Source: an uncultured Eubacteriales bacterium (lineage in GTDB: Bacteria > Bacillota > Clostridia > Oscillospirales > Acutalibacteraceae). Taken from it: DNA of 21,582 nucleotides. The position numbers and the translations under genes are program-made. Location: positions 1 to 21,582 of the forward strand of contig CAKSOB010000016.1 of the NCBI GenBank assembly GCA_934476545.1. The letters are read 5' to 3'. Below, one piece after another: positions 12,926 to 21,528 of the stretch; the first letter of the stretch is position 1; every line of letters starts with the position of its first letter. A model generated the notes under the pieces. That model ran no database searches. It saw only the letters and a program-made list of their open reading frames with translations, and was not told the DNA's origin.

Positions 12926-15900
12926 ATGAATTTTCTGCTGCAACAATTACCCACGCTTCCCCCGTTTCAATCATTGGATCAAGCCGTTAAATCCGGCGCT
13001 GTGCCGGCTGCTGTTACCGGTGTATCCGGTATTCACAAGGCGGTGCTGTCTGCCGGACTACTGTGTCATAACGAAGCCACCCATCCCTATTTATTGCTTC
13101 TTTGCGGAGAGGAAGCCGAAGCCCAACGGTTGGAGGAGGACTTGACCGCTCTTGGGATTCCTTCTCTGTTTTATCCTGCCAGAGATTTCAATTTTCGGGA
13201 TATGGACGGTGTTTCCAGAGAATATGAACATCAGAGATTGCGAACGCTATCCAGACTGTTGAGCGGTGATTGTCGATGTGTCATCGCCTGCATTGACGGC
13301 GCCCTGCAATACACCCTCCCTCCGGAGGAATTGGCGCAGCGCACTCGAAAGCTCACAACCGGTGATGAAGTTTCCATGAACACGGTTATGGAAACGCTGC
13401 TTCGGTGTGGCTATGAGCGGGCGGAACAAATTGACGGAACAGGACAATTCTCCTTCCGTGGCGGCATTCTGGACTTTTTTCCACCGGACAGCAAAACGCC
13501 TGTTCGATTGGAATTTTGGGGTGACACCATTGATACCATCTCCGACTTTGATTTAATTACCCAACGGCGAATCGAACCAAGGGAAACCGTTTGGCTCTCC
13601 CCCGCCACCGAGGTACTCATTGATCACCCTGCGGAATTGGCAGAAAAAATTCGCCATCACAGCGCCACGCTTCGAGGAAAACAAGCGCCAAAAGCAAAGG
13701 AACATCTTTCCGCTTGTGCGGAAAAACTGGAACAGAACCTTCGTCTTTCCTGTGCCGATACGTTTCTCACCATGATCTATGAAAAGCCTGCTACATTGTT
13801 GGACTATTTCCCAAAGGGGCAGTCCCTTGTTATCCTTTCTGATGAACAAAAGCAACGGGAACGGCTGCGAAATAACCAATGGCAATGGAGCGAGGATTGC
13901 AAGGCGCTGTTGGAAGAGGGCATTTTGTGTCGAGGATTGACCGAGTTTTCCAAAGACTGGACCTATGCTCTCTCCGAAGCAGAGCAACGAACCCCCATTT
14001 TTATGGAGGCATTCAGTCGTGGCTCTTGCGCCTTACCCTTAAAGACGCTCATCAACATCAATGCTCGGCAGCTTTCTCCTTGGAGCGGCAGCGTCACTCT
14101 GCTTTGTGAAGATTTACAAAGTATGTTGGCGGTCAAATCTCGTTGTGTGGTGCTGTCCGGAAATGAAAAGGCTGCCAAAAACTTGGCTGCCGACCTGCAA
14201 AACAAGGGACTTCCCGCCCACTATGAGGAATCCCCCACACAGTTATTGCCCGGAACGGTTACGGTCACACCGGGCGTTTTGTCTGCCGGACTGGAATTTC
14301 CTGAGGGCAAGCTGTCGGTCATTACCTACAAGCACGCACCGCAGGTAACGGTTCCAAAAAAGGTCAAAAAATCAAAGCACACCCAAGAGCTTTACAGCTT
14401 ATCCGACCTTACCCCCGGCGATTATGTGGTACACGCCATTCATGGTGTGGGTATTTTCCAAGGAATCCATAAAATTGAAATGCAGGGCATCACGAAGGAC
14501 TACATCAAAGTACAGTATGCCAAAAAAGATACCCTGTACGTTCCGGTCACCCAGTTGGACTTGGTTGCAAAATACATTGGTCCACGGGAAGATGCTCTCG
14601 TAAAGCTGAATAAATTAGGTTCTAACGATTGGCAAAAATCCAAGTCCAAGGTGCGTGCCGCTGTAAAAGATATGGCGAAAGAGTTAATCAAGCTGTACGC
14701 CGCCAGAATGAATGCCAAAGGTCATGCCTTTGCTGCCGACAGCGACTATCAACGGGATTTTGAATCCCACTTTCCTTATGAAGAAACCAACGACCAACTC
14801 CGCTGTATTCAAGAAATTAAGGCAGACATGGAGCAAACCGCACCGATGGACCGGTTACTGTGCGGTGACGTAGGCTTCGGAAAAACAGAGGTTGCTTTGC
14901 GAGCCGCCTTTAAATGCGTCAGTGATTCTATGCAGTGCGCCATTCTGGTTCCTACTACCATTTTGGCGTGGCAGCATTATCAAACGCTCTGCAAGCGCAT
15001 GGAGGACTTTCCCGTTACCATCGAACTGCTTTCTCGGTTTCGCACCCCAAAACAACAAGCAGAAATCATTAAGCGGTTAGAGCGAGGCGAAGTGGATATT
15101 GTAGTGGGCACCCATCGTTTGGTATCTAAGGATGTAAAATTTCGCCGATTGGGATTGGTCATCATCGATGAGGAACAGCGGTTCGGCGTGGCACAAAAAG
15201 AAAAGCTGAAATCCATGTGCGAAAACATCGACGTATTAACGCTCTCCGCTACCCCGATTCCCCGCACCTTAAACATGGCGCTGTCCGGGATTCGAGATAT
15301 GTCCATCATTGAAGAAGCTCCGCAAGACCGACATCCGGTACAGACCTATGTGTTGGAATACGACAAGAGTATTCTTTGCGATGCCATTCGGAAAGAGCTG
15401 CGGCGAGGCGGACAGGTATACTATCTCCACAATAACGTGGAAACCATTGAAGCCACCGCTGCCGCTCTGCAAGAAGCTATTCCGGAAGCCACTTTTGGCG
15501 TTGCCCACGGCAAGATGAACGAAGCACAGCTATCTGAGGTTTGGCGCAAATTATTGGAGCAGGAGATTGATGTGTTGGTTTGCACCACCATTATCGAAAC
15601 CGGTGTGGATATTCCCAATGCCAATACGCTGATTATCGAAAATGCCGACCGCATGGGACTTTCTCAGCTTCATCAAATTCGAGGTCGAGTGGGACGCTCT
15701 TCCCGGCGTGCCTATGCCTATCTTACCTTCCATCGAAATAAAGTGCTGTCAGAAATTGCACAAAAGCGCTTGACCGCCATTCGAGAATTTACGGAATTCG
15801 GCTCCGGTTTTAAAATTGCCATGCGAGATTTGGAGATTCGTGGTGCCGGCAATATTTTGGGCGGCGAACAACACGGACATATGGAATCCGTTGGTTATGA

Positions 15901-16426
15901 TATGTATTTAAAGCTGTTGGGCGAAGCCATTCAGTTGGAAAAAGGACAACCGGTACAAATGGCAGATGAGGAGTGCTTAGTTGATGTGCAGATGGAAGCA
16001 CACATTCCGGAGTGGTATATTGAAAGCCTGACCCAACGGTTGGAAATTTATCGCCGTATTGCCGATATTCGCAATGAAGAGGATGCGCTGGATGTCACCG
16101 ATGAACTGACCGACCGGTTTGGTAAAGTACCGGAATCGGTAAAGGGATTGATCGAAGTAGCTCTGCTGCGAAATATGGCTGCCGCTCTCCATATTTTGGA
16201 AGTAAAACAGCAAGGAGATGCGCTGCTGCTCTACCCTGCCGAGGTAGATTTAAGCCAAGTGGAAAAACTGGTGAAGGTGCTGCACGGTCGAGTGATGCTC
16301 AGTACCGGTGCAAAGTCCTTTATTCGTGTACGGATGCGAAAGGACAGCAAGCCGTTGGATTATCTCCGAGAGCTGCTCACCATTTTACAGAGCGAGCCTG
16401 TGGGAGCTCCTTCCAAACTACAATAA
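12926..16426 (+). CDS. mfd: Transcription-repair coupling factor
   Basis: 1166 residues, normal length. Displaces RNA polymerase stalled at DNA lesions and recruits UvrA. Order: UvrB-like N-terminal homology (FYPARDFNF 82-90; GQFSFRGGILDFFPPD 173-188), RNA polymerase-interacting CarD-like domain (TPGDYVVHAIHGVGIFQGI, from 496), translocase motor with Walker A GDVGFGKTE (647-655), DEEQ box (748-751), LSATPIPRTLNMALSG (773-788), IIETGVDIPNANTLII (889-904) and QIRGRVGRS (917-925), then the Mfd C-terminal TRCF domain (about 1015-1110). All motor motifs are intact. TGGAG lies 5 nt before the ATG; pth ends 37 nt upstream, so it is probably co-transcribed. Last gene of the cluster, with a terminator after it. 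Confidence 0.98.
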   Translation: MNFLLQQLPTLPPFQSLDQAVKSGAVPAAVTGVSGIHKAVLSAGLLCHNEATHPYLLLLCGEEAEAQRLEEDLTALGIPSLFYPARDFNFRDMDGVSREYEHQRLRTLSRLLSGDCRCVIACIDGALQYTLPPEELAQRTRKLTTGDEVSMNTVMETLLRCGYERAEQIDGTGQFSFRGGILDFFPPDSKTPVRLEFWGDTIDTISDFDLITQRRIEPRETVWLSPATEVLIDHPAELAEKIRHHSATLRGKQAPKAKEHLSACAEKLEQNLRLSCADTFLTMIYEKPATLLDYFPKGQSLVILSDEQKQRERLRNNQWQWSEDCKALLEEGILCRGLTEFSKDWTYALSEAEQRTPIFMEAFSRGSCALPLKTLININARQLSPWSGSVTLLCEDLQSMLAVKSRCVVLSGNEKAAKNLAADLQNKGLPAHYEESPTQLLPGTVTVTPGVLSAGLEFPEGKLSVITYKHAPQVTVPKKVKKSKHTQELYSLSDLTPGDYVVHAIHGVGIFQGIHKIEMQGITKDYIKVQYAKKDTLYVPVTQLDLVAKYIGPREDALVKLNKLGSNDWQKSKSKVRAAVKDMAKELIKLYAARMNAKGHAFAADSDYQRDFESHFPYEETNDQLRCIQEIKADMEQTAPMDRLLCGDVGFGKTEVALRAAFKCVSDSMQCAILVPTTILAWQHYQTLCKRMEDFPVTIELLSRFRTPKQQAEIIKRLERGEVDIVVGTHRLVSKDVKFRRLGLVIIDEEQRFGVAQKEKLKSMCENIDVLTLSATPIPRTLNMALSGIRDMSIIEEAPQDRHPVQTYVLEYDKSILCDAIRKELRRGGQVYYLHNNVETIEATAAALQEAIPEATFGVAHGKMNEAQLSEVWRKLLEQEIDVLVCTTIIETGVDIPNANTLIIENADRMGLSQLHQIRGRVGRSSRRAYAYLTFHRNKVLSEIAQKRLTAIREFTEFGSGFKIAMRDLEIRGAGNILGGEQHGHMESVGYDMYLKLLGEAIQLEKGQPVQMADEECLVDVQMEAHIPEWYIESLTQRLEIYRRIADIRNEEDALDVTDELTDRFGKVPESVKGLIEVALLRNMAAALHILEVKQQGDALLLYPAEVDLSQVEKLVKVLHGRVMLSTGAKSFIRVRMRKDSKPLDYLRELLTILQSEPVGAPSKLQ

Positions 16427-16428
16427 AA

Positions 16429-16450
16429 AAACGCCCCACCGGGAGCGTTT
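16429..16450 (-). terminator. Terminator of rpe (minus strand)
   Basis: AAACGC/GCGTTT arms (16429-16434, 16445-16450) plus CCC/GGG around a 3-nt loop, with one bulged A. On the minus strand it is followed by a T-run (complement of 16425-16431). It lies just past the mfd stop codon. Confidence 0.75.
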
Positions 16451-16456
16451 CTCAAG

Positions 16457-16481
16457 AATCGTCGGAATGTTTCCGGCGATT
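16457..16481 (+). terminator. Terminator of mfd (plus strand)
   Basis: AATCGTCGGAA (16457-16467) and TTCCGGCGATT (16471-16481), 11 bp with one G-U wobble, TGT loop, then a T-run to 16485. It ends 4 nt before the rpe stop codon of the converging gene. Confidence 0.9.
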
Positions 16482-16488
16482 TTTTATG

Positions 16489-17145
16489 TTATTTTTCCGC
16501 AACGGCTTTCAGTGCGGCTGCTTTCAAGTCCACAATCATCTGATGTCTGTCCTCTGCCTTAAAGACACTGGTTCCTGCCACACAGCAATCTACACCTGCT
16601 TTTGCAGAAGGTACAATGGTTTCCAGATTGATTCCGCCGTCTACCTGTACGATCAGCTCCGGCTTTTTTTCTTTCAACGCCTGTACCTTCGGCATCATGT
16701 CTGCCATAAAGCTCTGTCCGCCAAAGCCCGGCTCTACGGTCATTACCAACACCATATACAGCTTGTCCAAGTACGGATATACCGATTCGATTGGGGTGTT
16801 GGGCTTTACTGCCAGCGCCGGCTTGGCGCCGCCTGCCACAATGGCATCAATGGTGCCGTCAATATCCTCTTCCGCTTCCACATGGAACGAAATAATATCT
16901 GCGCCTGCTTTTAAGAAATCACCAATGTACCGTTTTGGGTTTTGAATCATCAAATGCACATCAAACGGTTGATTGGAAAATCCTCGTACCATCTTAATAA
17001 CCGGCGCACCGAAGGTGATGTTCGGTACAAACAATCCATCCATTACGTCCAGATGAATCCAGTCTGCTCCTGCTGTTGTAATATCCTCAATTTCTGTGCC
17101 GAGCTTTGCAAAATCCGCTGATAAAACAGATGGTGCTATCCACAT
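16489..17145 (-). CDS. rpe: Ribulose-phosphate 3-epimerase
   Basis: 218 residues, normal length, TIM barrel. Interconverts D-ribulose-5-phosphate and D-xylulose-5-phosphate in the pentose phosphate pathway. Signatures: IAPSVLSADF (3-12), HLDVMDG with metal ligands H31 and D33, DVHLMI with H64, VEPGFGGQ (137-143) and QVDGGI with catalytic D169, then AGTSVF (190-195) phosphate site. The frame opens at a TTG (17160), but GGAGG sits 8 nt before the ATG at 17145, which gives the standard N-terminus. Single gene with its own promoter upstream and terminator beyond its stop, converging on mfd. Confidence 0.98.
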   Translation of the reverse strand: MWIAPSVLSADFAKLGTEIEDITTAGADWIHLDVMDGLFVPNITFGAPVIKMVRGFSNQPFDVHLMIQNPKRYIGDFLKAGADIISFHVEAEEDIDGTIDAIVAGGAKPALAVKPNTPIESVYPYLDKLYMVLVMTVEPGFGGQSFMADMMPKVQALKEKKPELIVQVDGGINLETIVPSAKAGVDCCVAGTSVFKAEDRHQMIVDLKAAALKAVAEK

Positions 17146-17177
17146 TGTAATTCCCTCCAAATTGATTGTTCCTTTTT

Positions 17178-17206
17178 ATTGTATCGCAGGACCGCACAAG
17201 AAGCAA
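17178..17206 (-). promoter_or_regulatory. Promoter of rpe
   Basis: Minus strand TTGCTT (17201-17206), 17-nt spacer, TACAAT (17178-17183), about 33 nt before the rpe ATG. Confidence 0.65.
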
Positions 17207-17237
17207 CCTGCAATCTTTTGCTCTTTTTCCAAAAAAT

Positions 17238-17266
17238 AGAAAAGCACCCCTATGGAGCGCTTTTCT
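17238..17266 (-). terminator. Terminator of the flavin reductase-rubredoxin gene
   Basis: AGAAAAGC (17238-17245) and GCTTTTCT (17259-17266), perfect 8-bp arms with a small inner CC/GG. On the minus strand it is followed by ATTTTTTGG. It lies 14 nt after the stop codon and before the rpe promoter. Confidence 0.85.
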
Positions 17267-17279
17267 GCTCAAATCTTGT

Positions 17280-17936
17280 TTACGCTCTGCGAAATACTTT
17301 CTTTGGCATTCCGCAAACAGGACAAACCCAATCCTCCGGTAAATCCTCAAAAGCAACGTTGGAAGCAACGTAATGATAGCCGCAAACCGTACAAATAAAC
17401 TTCTCTCCGGCAAAATCATTTTCCGGCTGCTTTGGCGGCTCGTAAGTAGGGGCATTCTTCGGTGCAGCACCCTTAATCACCTTATGATAGTAATCATAGG
17501 TCATGGGAACACCGTGAATTTTTTCACTGCCGGCAATGACTTCCGCTAAGTAAACCGTATGGGTTTCGGTTTCCATCTGGTCTTTTACCTTGCACAAAAA
17601 CCAACAGCAGCAATCCTCTTTGATAACCGGAACACCCTCTGCCAATACTTTATGCTGCACATTTTTCAATTTATCGGAATCTTTTCCGGAGCTATACCCC
17701 AATGCGCCGATAACGGTTCCTGCAGTATCTTCCGATAAAACCGATACCGTAAACAATCCGTTTTTCTCAATGCAGTCATGACTGTAATTCTCTCGGTTCA
17801 TGCTCAAAGCAATCTGTTTCGGCTCCGAAGTAATCTGAAAAACTGTATTTACAATGCAGGCGGAAAGCTTTGTTCCGTCTGTTACACCAATTGCATACAG
17901 TCCATAGGACAACGTCCGCATGATCTTAGCATCCAT
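17280..17936 (-). CDS. Flavin reductase-like domain fused to a short rubredoxin (high-molecular-weight rubredoxin type)
   Basis: 218 residues. Residues 1-155 are an FMN-binding flavin-reductase-like split barrel (MRTLSYGLYAIGVTDG, QIALSMNRENYSH, TVSVLSEDT). A Pro-rich linker (160-172) leads to a rubredoxin domain with CTVCG (182-186) and CPVCG (205-209). This matches high-molecular-weight rubredoxin, which in Moorella passes electrons from NADH to the flavodiiron NO/O2 reductase FprA. Only 19 residues separate the two cysteine knuckles, about ten fewer than in classic rubredoxin, so a surface loop is missing while the iron ligands remain. No flavodiiron partner is nearby. I start at ATG 17936: AAGGAG is 9 nt upstream, whereas the ATG at 17945 abuts it and 17972 overlaps the -10 box. 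A Cys-rich CCCW segment lies near residue 110. Confidence 0.9.
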   Translation of the reverse strand: MDAKIMRTLSYGLYAIGVTDGTKLSACIVNTVFQITSEPKQIALSMNRENYSHDCIEKNGLFTVSVLSEDTAGTVIGALGYSSGKDSDKLKNVQHKVLAEGVPVIKEDCCCWFLCKVKDQMETETHTVYLAEVIAGSEKIHGVPMTYDYYHKVIKGAAPKNAPTYEPPKQPENDFAGEKFICTVCGYHYVASNVAFEDLPEDWVCPVCGMPKKVFRRA

Positions 17937-17967
17937 AAGCGCCATCTCCTTTTCTGCTTTTGATTTT

Positions 17968-17996
17968 ATCATACCATATCTATGTCGATTTTACAA
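17968..17996 (-). promoter_or_regulatory. Promoter of the flavin reductase-rubredoxin gene
   Basis: Minus strand TTGTAA (17991-17996), 17-nt spacer, TATGAT (17968-17973), about 32 nt before the chosen ATG. The -10 overlaps the next upstream ATG, supporting the shorter protein. Confidence 0.65.
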
Positions 17997-18007
17997 ACAA
18001 AGATTTC

Positions 18008-19270
18008 CTATTTTTTGATTTTTTCCCAGTATGCTTTAAAGGCCTGTTCATTTTTATTATCGCCGTATTCATAATAAACCCGATCTTTTAGCACATCCGG
18101 TAAATACTGCTGCTGCACCCAATGGTGATCAAAGTCGTGGGCATACAGATAATGCTGCCCCTTCCTCTTTTGGTCTGCTCCATCATAGTGCATATTTTGC
18201 AGTTGACGAGGAACCGGACCGATATTGCCTTGCTGAACATCGGATACTGCTTCATTGATAGCTCGATATGCCGAATTGGACTTGGGCGCAGTGCTGACCA
18301 AAACGACCGCATCCGCCAAAGGAATCCGAGCCTCCGGCAGTCCCACTTGCATTGCAATGTCCACAGCCGATTTGACAATGGGCAAAATCTGCGGCCAAGC
18401 CAATCCCACATCCTCACAGGCGCACACCAACAGCCGACGGCAAGCAGACGGCAAATCTCCTGCCTCCAACAATCTTGCCAAATAGTGCAGCGCCGCATCC
18501 GGATCGGAACCACGCATGGATTTTTGATATGCAGAAACAATATCGTAATGCTCGTCACCCGTTCGACTGTATCGCATGGCGCTTTTCTCGGTAATTCCTT
18601 GTACGGCATGCAGTGTGATTTTATCGTCAGTCTTGCTGCCGCTCAAAGATAATGCACTCAGCTCCACCGTATTGATCGCCTTTCGCACATCCCCGCCGCA
18701 AGAGGCAGCAATCCACTCCAATACGCCGTCCTCCAGCTGCAAGGTCATATCCCGCTCTTTTCCCACAACTTCAAAGGCACGAACAACCGCTCTTTCAATT
18801 TCTTCCGGCGGAACTTCTTTAAACTCAAAGACGGTACACCGGCTTAAAATCGCATTGTATACATAAAAGTAAGGGTTTTCCGTTGTGGAGGCAATCAGTG
18901 TAATCTGCCCTTTTTCAATAAACTCCAATAAGGTTTGCTGTTGCTTTTTATTGAGATATTGAATCTCATCCAGATACAGCACCACACCGTTGATGCCTTC
19001 TAAGGTATCCAAACTGTCGTAGATTTCCCGAATATCTGCCGTAGAAGCAGTGGTGCCGTTGAGTTTATACAGCTTCTTATTGGTTTGTTTGGCGATCATG
19101 GATGCCAGCGTGGTTTTTCCCACACCGGGAGGACCGTAGAAAATCAGGTTGGGAATCTCACCGGAATCAATAATACCTCGCAGGGGTTCGCCCGGCGCTA
19201 ACAAGTGTTTTTGCCCCACAATTTCGTCGATTGTTTGGGGACGCAGCCGATCTGCTAAAGGAGCCGCCAT
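18008..19270 (-). CDS. rarA: Replication-associated recombination protein A (RarA/MgsA/WRNIP1 AAA+ ATPase)
   Basis: 420 residues. AAA+ ATPase acting at stalled or gapped replication forks. Opening MAAPLADRLRPQTIDEIVGQ is typical. Walker A GPPGVGKTT (46-54), Walker B LYLDEIQ (98-104), sensor 1 STTEN (128-132), arginine-finger SRC (R144), sensor 2 GGDVRKAIN (192-200). The C-terminal half has the RarA tetramerisation signatures (EDVGLAWP, PEARIPLADAVV, QLQNMHYDGA, YLYAHDFDHHWV). The frame extends seven codons upstream to 19291, but only the ATG at 19270 has an upstream SD-like AAGGCGG. It follows glyA by 88 nt with no clear promoter of its own, so it may be read from the glyA promoter through a weak hairpin. 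Confidence 0.96.
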   Translation of the reverse strand: MAAPLADRLRPQTIDEIVGQKHLLAPGEPLRGIIDSGEIPNLIFYGPPGVGKTTLASMIAKQTNKKLYKLNGTTASTADIREIYDSLDTLEGINGVVLYLDEIQYLNKKQQQTLLEFIEKGQITLIASTTENPYFYVYNAILSRCTVFEFKEVPPEEIERAVVRAFEVVGKERDMTLQLEDGVLEWIAASCGGDVRKAINTVELSALSLSGSKTDDKITLHAVQGITEKSAMRYSRTGDEHYDIVSAYQKSMRGSDPDAALHYLARLLEAGDLPSACRRLLVCACEDVGLAWPQILPIVKSAVDIAMQVGLPEARIPLADAVVLVSTAPKSNSAYRAINEAVSDVQQGNIGPVPRQLQNMHYDGADQKRKGQHYLYAHDFDHHWVQQQYLPDVLKDRVYYEYGDNKNEQAFKAYWEKIKK

Positions 19271-19308
19271 GGTGCCACCGCCTTTCTCCATAAATTTTTC
19301 GAGAAAAT

Positions 19309-19332
19309 CTGGCAGACATTTCTGCCTGCCAG
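19309..19332 (-). terminator. Hairpin between glyA and rarA (weak or leaky terminator)
   Basis: CTGGCAG (19309-19315) and CTGCCAG (19326-19332), perfect 7-bp arms; an alternative GGCAGA/TCTGCC pairing overlaps it. The minus strand continues ATTTTCTCG, a broken U-tract. Probably lets part of the glyA transcripts go on into rarA. Confidence 0.45.
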
Positions 19333-19358
19333 TTCTCTGTTTTGTTCGATTTTAAGGT

Positions 19359-20612
19359 TTATGCGTACAGTGGGTGACGCGCGCAGATGTCATTTACCAT
19401 GCCACGAATCTTCTCTACACTGTTATCGAAGTCGTTAATTGCCAGAGCAATGCACTCTGCCAAAATGTCCATATCCTCCACAGTCAGACCACGAGTGGTA
19501 ACTGCCGGAGTACCCAAACGAACACCACTGGTCACAAATGGGCTGCGCTGCTCATTTGGAACGGTGTTCTTGTTTGCGGTGATATATACTTCATCCAGAC
19601 GGCGCTCCAACTCTTTACCGGTCAGCTCGCTACCGCTGAGATCAATCAGCATCAGGTGGTTATCGGTACCTCCGGATACCAGATTTACACCACGCTTGGT
19701 CAAGCCATTTGCCAATGCCTGTGCGTTCTCAACTACACGCTTGCCATACTCCTTGAACTCCGGCTTCAAAGCCTCGCCCAAACAAACAGCCTTTGCTGCG
19801 ATTACATGCATTAGCGGACCGCCCTGGATGCCCGGGAAGATTGCCTTGTCGATTGCCTTTGCCAAGGACTCTCTGCACAAAATCAGACCGCCTCTTGGGC
19901 CACGCAGCGTCTTATGTGTGGTGGTGGTTACAACATCGGCATAAGGAACCGGATTTGGATGTACACCTGCTGCAACCAGACCTGCAATGTGTGCCATATC
20001 TACCATGAAGTATGCGCCAACCTCGTCGGCGATCTCACGGAACTTTGCAAAATCAATCACTCTTGCATAAGCACTGGCACCGGCAACGATCAGCTTTGGC
20101 TTGCACTCTCTTGCAATCTCTGCTAGCTTATCGTAGTCAATGGTATGGGTTACAGGGCCTACGCCATACTCTACAAAGTTGTAGTAGCTGCCGGACATAT
20201 TTACCGGAGAGCCGTGGGTCAAGTGACCGCCTTCGGACAGGTTCATGCCCATAACGGTATCGCCCGGCTTAATCAGCGCAAAATAAACTGCCATGTTTGC
20301 CTGTGCGCCGGAGTGTGGCTGCACGTTGGCGTGTTCTGCACCAAACAGTTCGCAAGCACGCTTTCTTGCAATTTCTTCTACAACGTCTACATGCTCGCAG
20401 CCACCATAGTAACGCTTGCCCGGATAACCCTCGGCATATTTATTGGTCAATACGCTGCCCATTGCTGCCATAACAGCCGGAGATACGATATTTTCAGAAG
20501 CAATCAGTTCCAAGTTCCGACGCTGACGCTTCAGCTCATCGTTCATCGCATTGCCTACTTCAGGGTCATATTCGGTTACAAAACCAATGGTGTCTACCAA
20601 ATCTTTATACAT
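19359..20612 (-). CDS. glyA: Serine hydroxymethyltransferase
   Basis: 417 residues, normal length. PLP enzyme converting serine + tetrahydrofolate to glycine + 5,10-methylene-THF, the main one-carbon source. Signatures: LIASENIVSPAV (36-47), NKYAEGYPGKRYYGGCE (57-73), VQPHSGAQAN (97-106), VDMAHIAGLVAAG (204-216) with D205 and H208, and the PLP lysine K234 in TTTTHKTLRGPRGG. The C-terminal NTVPNEQRSPFVTSGVRLGT is also typical. GGGAG lies 8 nt before the ATG at 20612; the upstream ATG at 20627 has no ribosome site. Transcribed from its own promoter, possibly with rarA downstream. No glycine riboswitch or T-box is visible in its leader. Confidence 0.98.
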   Translation of the reverse strand: MYKDLVDTIGFVTEYDPEVGNAMNDELKRQRRNLELIASENIVSPAVMAAMGSVLTNKYAEGYPGKRYYGGCEHVDVVEEIARKRACELFGAEHANVQPHSGAQANMAVYFALIKPGDTVMGMNLSEGGHLTHGSPVNMSGSYYNFVEYGVGPVTHTIDYDKLAEIARECKPKLIVAGASAYARVIDFAKFREIADEVGAYFMVDMAHIAGLVAAGVHPNPVPYADVVTTTTHKTLRGPRGGLILCRESLAKAIDKAIFPGIQGGPLMHVIAAKAVCLGEALKPEFKEYGKRVVENAQALANGLTKRGVNLVSGGTDNHLMLIDLSGSELTGKELERRLDEVYITANKNTVPNEQRSPFVTSGVRLGTPAVTTRGLTVEDMDILAECIALAINDFDNSVEKIRGMVNDICARHPLYA

Positions 20613-20656
20613 TTTAGACTCTCCCATCTTTTTACATGATATTATCTGATACTATT

Positions 20657-20686
20657 ATTATACACTACCTTCGAGCAAAAAGGCAA
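20657..20686 (-). promoter_or_regulatory. Promoter of glyA
   Basis: Minus strand TTGCCT (20681-20686), 18-nt spacer, TATAAT (20657-20662), about 45 nt before the chosen ATG. A perfect -10 with a fair -35. Confidence 0.7.
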
Positions 20687-20785
20687 CCATCTACGGCGAT
20701 TGTTTTTGCGCTTTGTGATAAACACACGCAATCCCGCTTCTTTTTTTCTTTTTTTAGCGGAACCATAGGAAATCTGTCAAAACTG

Positions 20786-20794
20786 TGGTACAAT
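20786..20794 (+). promoter_or_regulatory. Extended -10 promoter of nth
   Basis: TGG-TACAAT (20786-20794), an extended -10, with no good -35 at 17 nt. It leaves a very short leader (about 12 nt) with GGAGGG at 20801-20806, so the assignment is tentative. Confidence 0.45.
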
Positions 20795-20813
20795 ACGGTG
20801 GGAGGGATACTGC

Positions 20814-21473
20814 ATGACGAAAAAGCAACGTGCTTTGGCTGCGGTTGAAGCATTAAAACAAGAATATCCGGACGCCACCTGTTCGTTGACATACAGCAAT
20901 CCATTGGAGTTATTGATTGCCACCCGTCTGTCTGCCCAATGTACCGACGCTCGTGTGAACTTGGTCACCCCTGCCTTGTTTGCACGATTTCCAACCTTAG
21001 AGGATTACATTCACGGCAGTGAAGCAGAAATTGCAGAGTTGATTCGTTCCTGTGGACTGTATAAAACAAAGGCACGGGATATTTACGCCATGTGTCATGT
21101 ATTAAAGGAAGAATACGATGGCGTGATTCCCGATACCGTGGAAGAATTGACAAAGCTGCCGGGTGTTGGTCGAAAAACAGCCAACTTGATTGTGGGCGAT
21201 ATTTTCCACAAACCGGCGGTAGTAACGGATACCCACTGCATTCGCATTACCAACAAGCTGGGATTGACCGACAGTAAGGTTCCGTTAAAGGTAGAGAAAG
21301 ATCTCCGTGCAATTTTGCCGCCGGAGGAATCCAATGATTTTTGTCACCGTTTGGTGCTGCATGGACGGGCGGTTTGCGATGCGCGCAACCCAAAATGTGA
21401 CATTTGCTGTATGCGTTCTTGCTGCAAAACAGCACTTTCTGAAGAAAAAAAGAAAAAAGATAAAAAAGTTTAA
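20814..21473 (+). CDS. nth: Endonuclease III (DNA glycosylase/AP lyase)
   Basis: 219 residues, standard length. Removes oxidised pyrimidines and nicks at the abasic site in base-excision repair. Signatures: LLIATRLSAQCTD (33-45), helix-hairpin-helix LPGVGRKTAN (115-124) with catalytic K121, VVTDTHCIRI with D139, and the [4Fe-4S] set C188-x6-C195-x2-C198-x5-C204. Two extra cysteines (C199, C203) lie within the cluster loop. The end is a lysine-rich tail (SEEKKKKDKKV). GGAGGG lies 7 nt before the ATG. Diverges from glyA; a tRNA gene follows. Confidence 0.97.
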   Translation: MTKKQRALAAVEALKQEYPDATCSLTYSNPLELLIATRLSAQCTDARVNLVTPALFARFPTLEDYIHGSEAEIAELIRSCGLYKTKARDIYAMCHVLKEEYDGVIPDTVEELTKLPGVGRKTANLIVGDIFHKPAVVTDTHCIRITNKLGLTDSKVPLKVEKDLRAILPPEESNDFCHRLVLHGRAVCDARNPKCDICCMRSCCKTALSEEKKKKDKKV

Positions 21474-21481
21474 AAAAATAG

Positions 21482-21510
21482 TTGACTTTTCTAAATAGAT
21501 AGGATATAAT
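21482..21510 (+). promoter_or_regulatory. Promoter of the tRNA-Val gene
   Basis: TTGACT (21482-21487), 17-nt spacer, TATAAT (21505-21510): near-perfect consensus, about 18 nt before the mature tRNA 5' end. It starts only 8 nt after the nth stop codon, and no terminator separates them. Confidence 0.85.
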
Positions 21511-21528
21511 ATAGAAGTTGTCAGCTGC

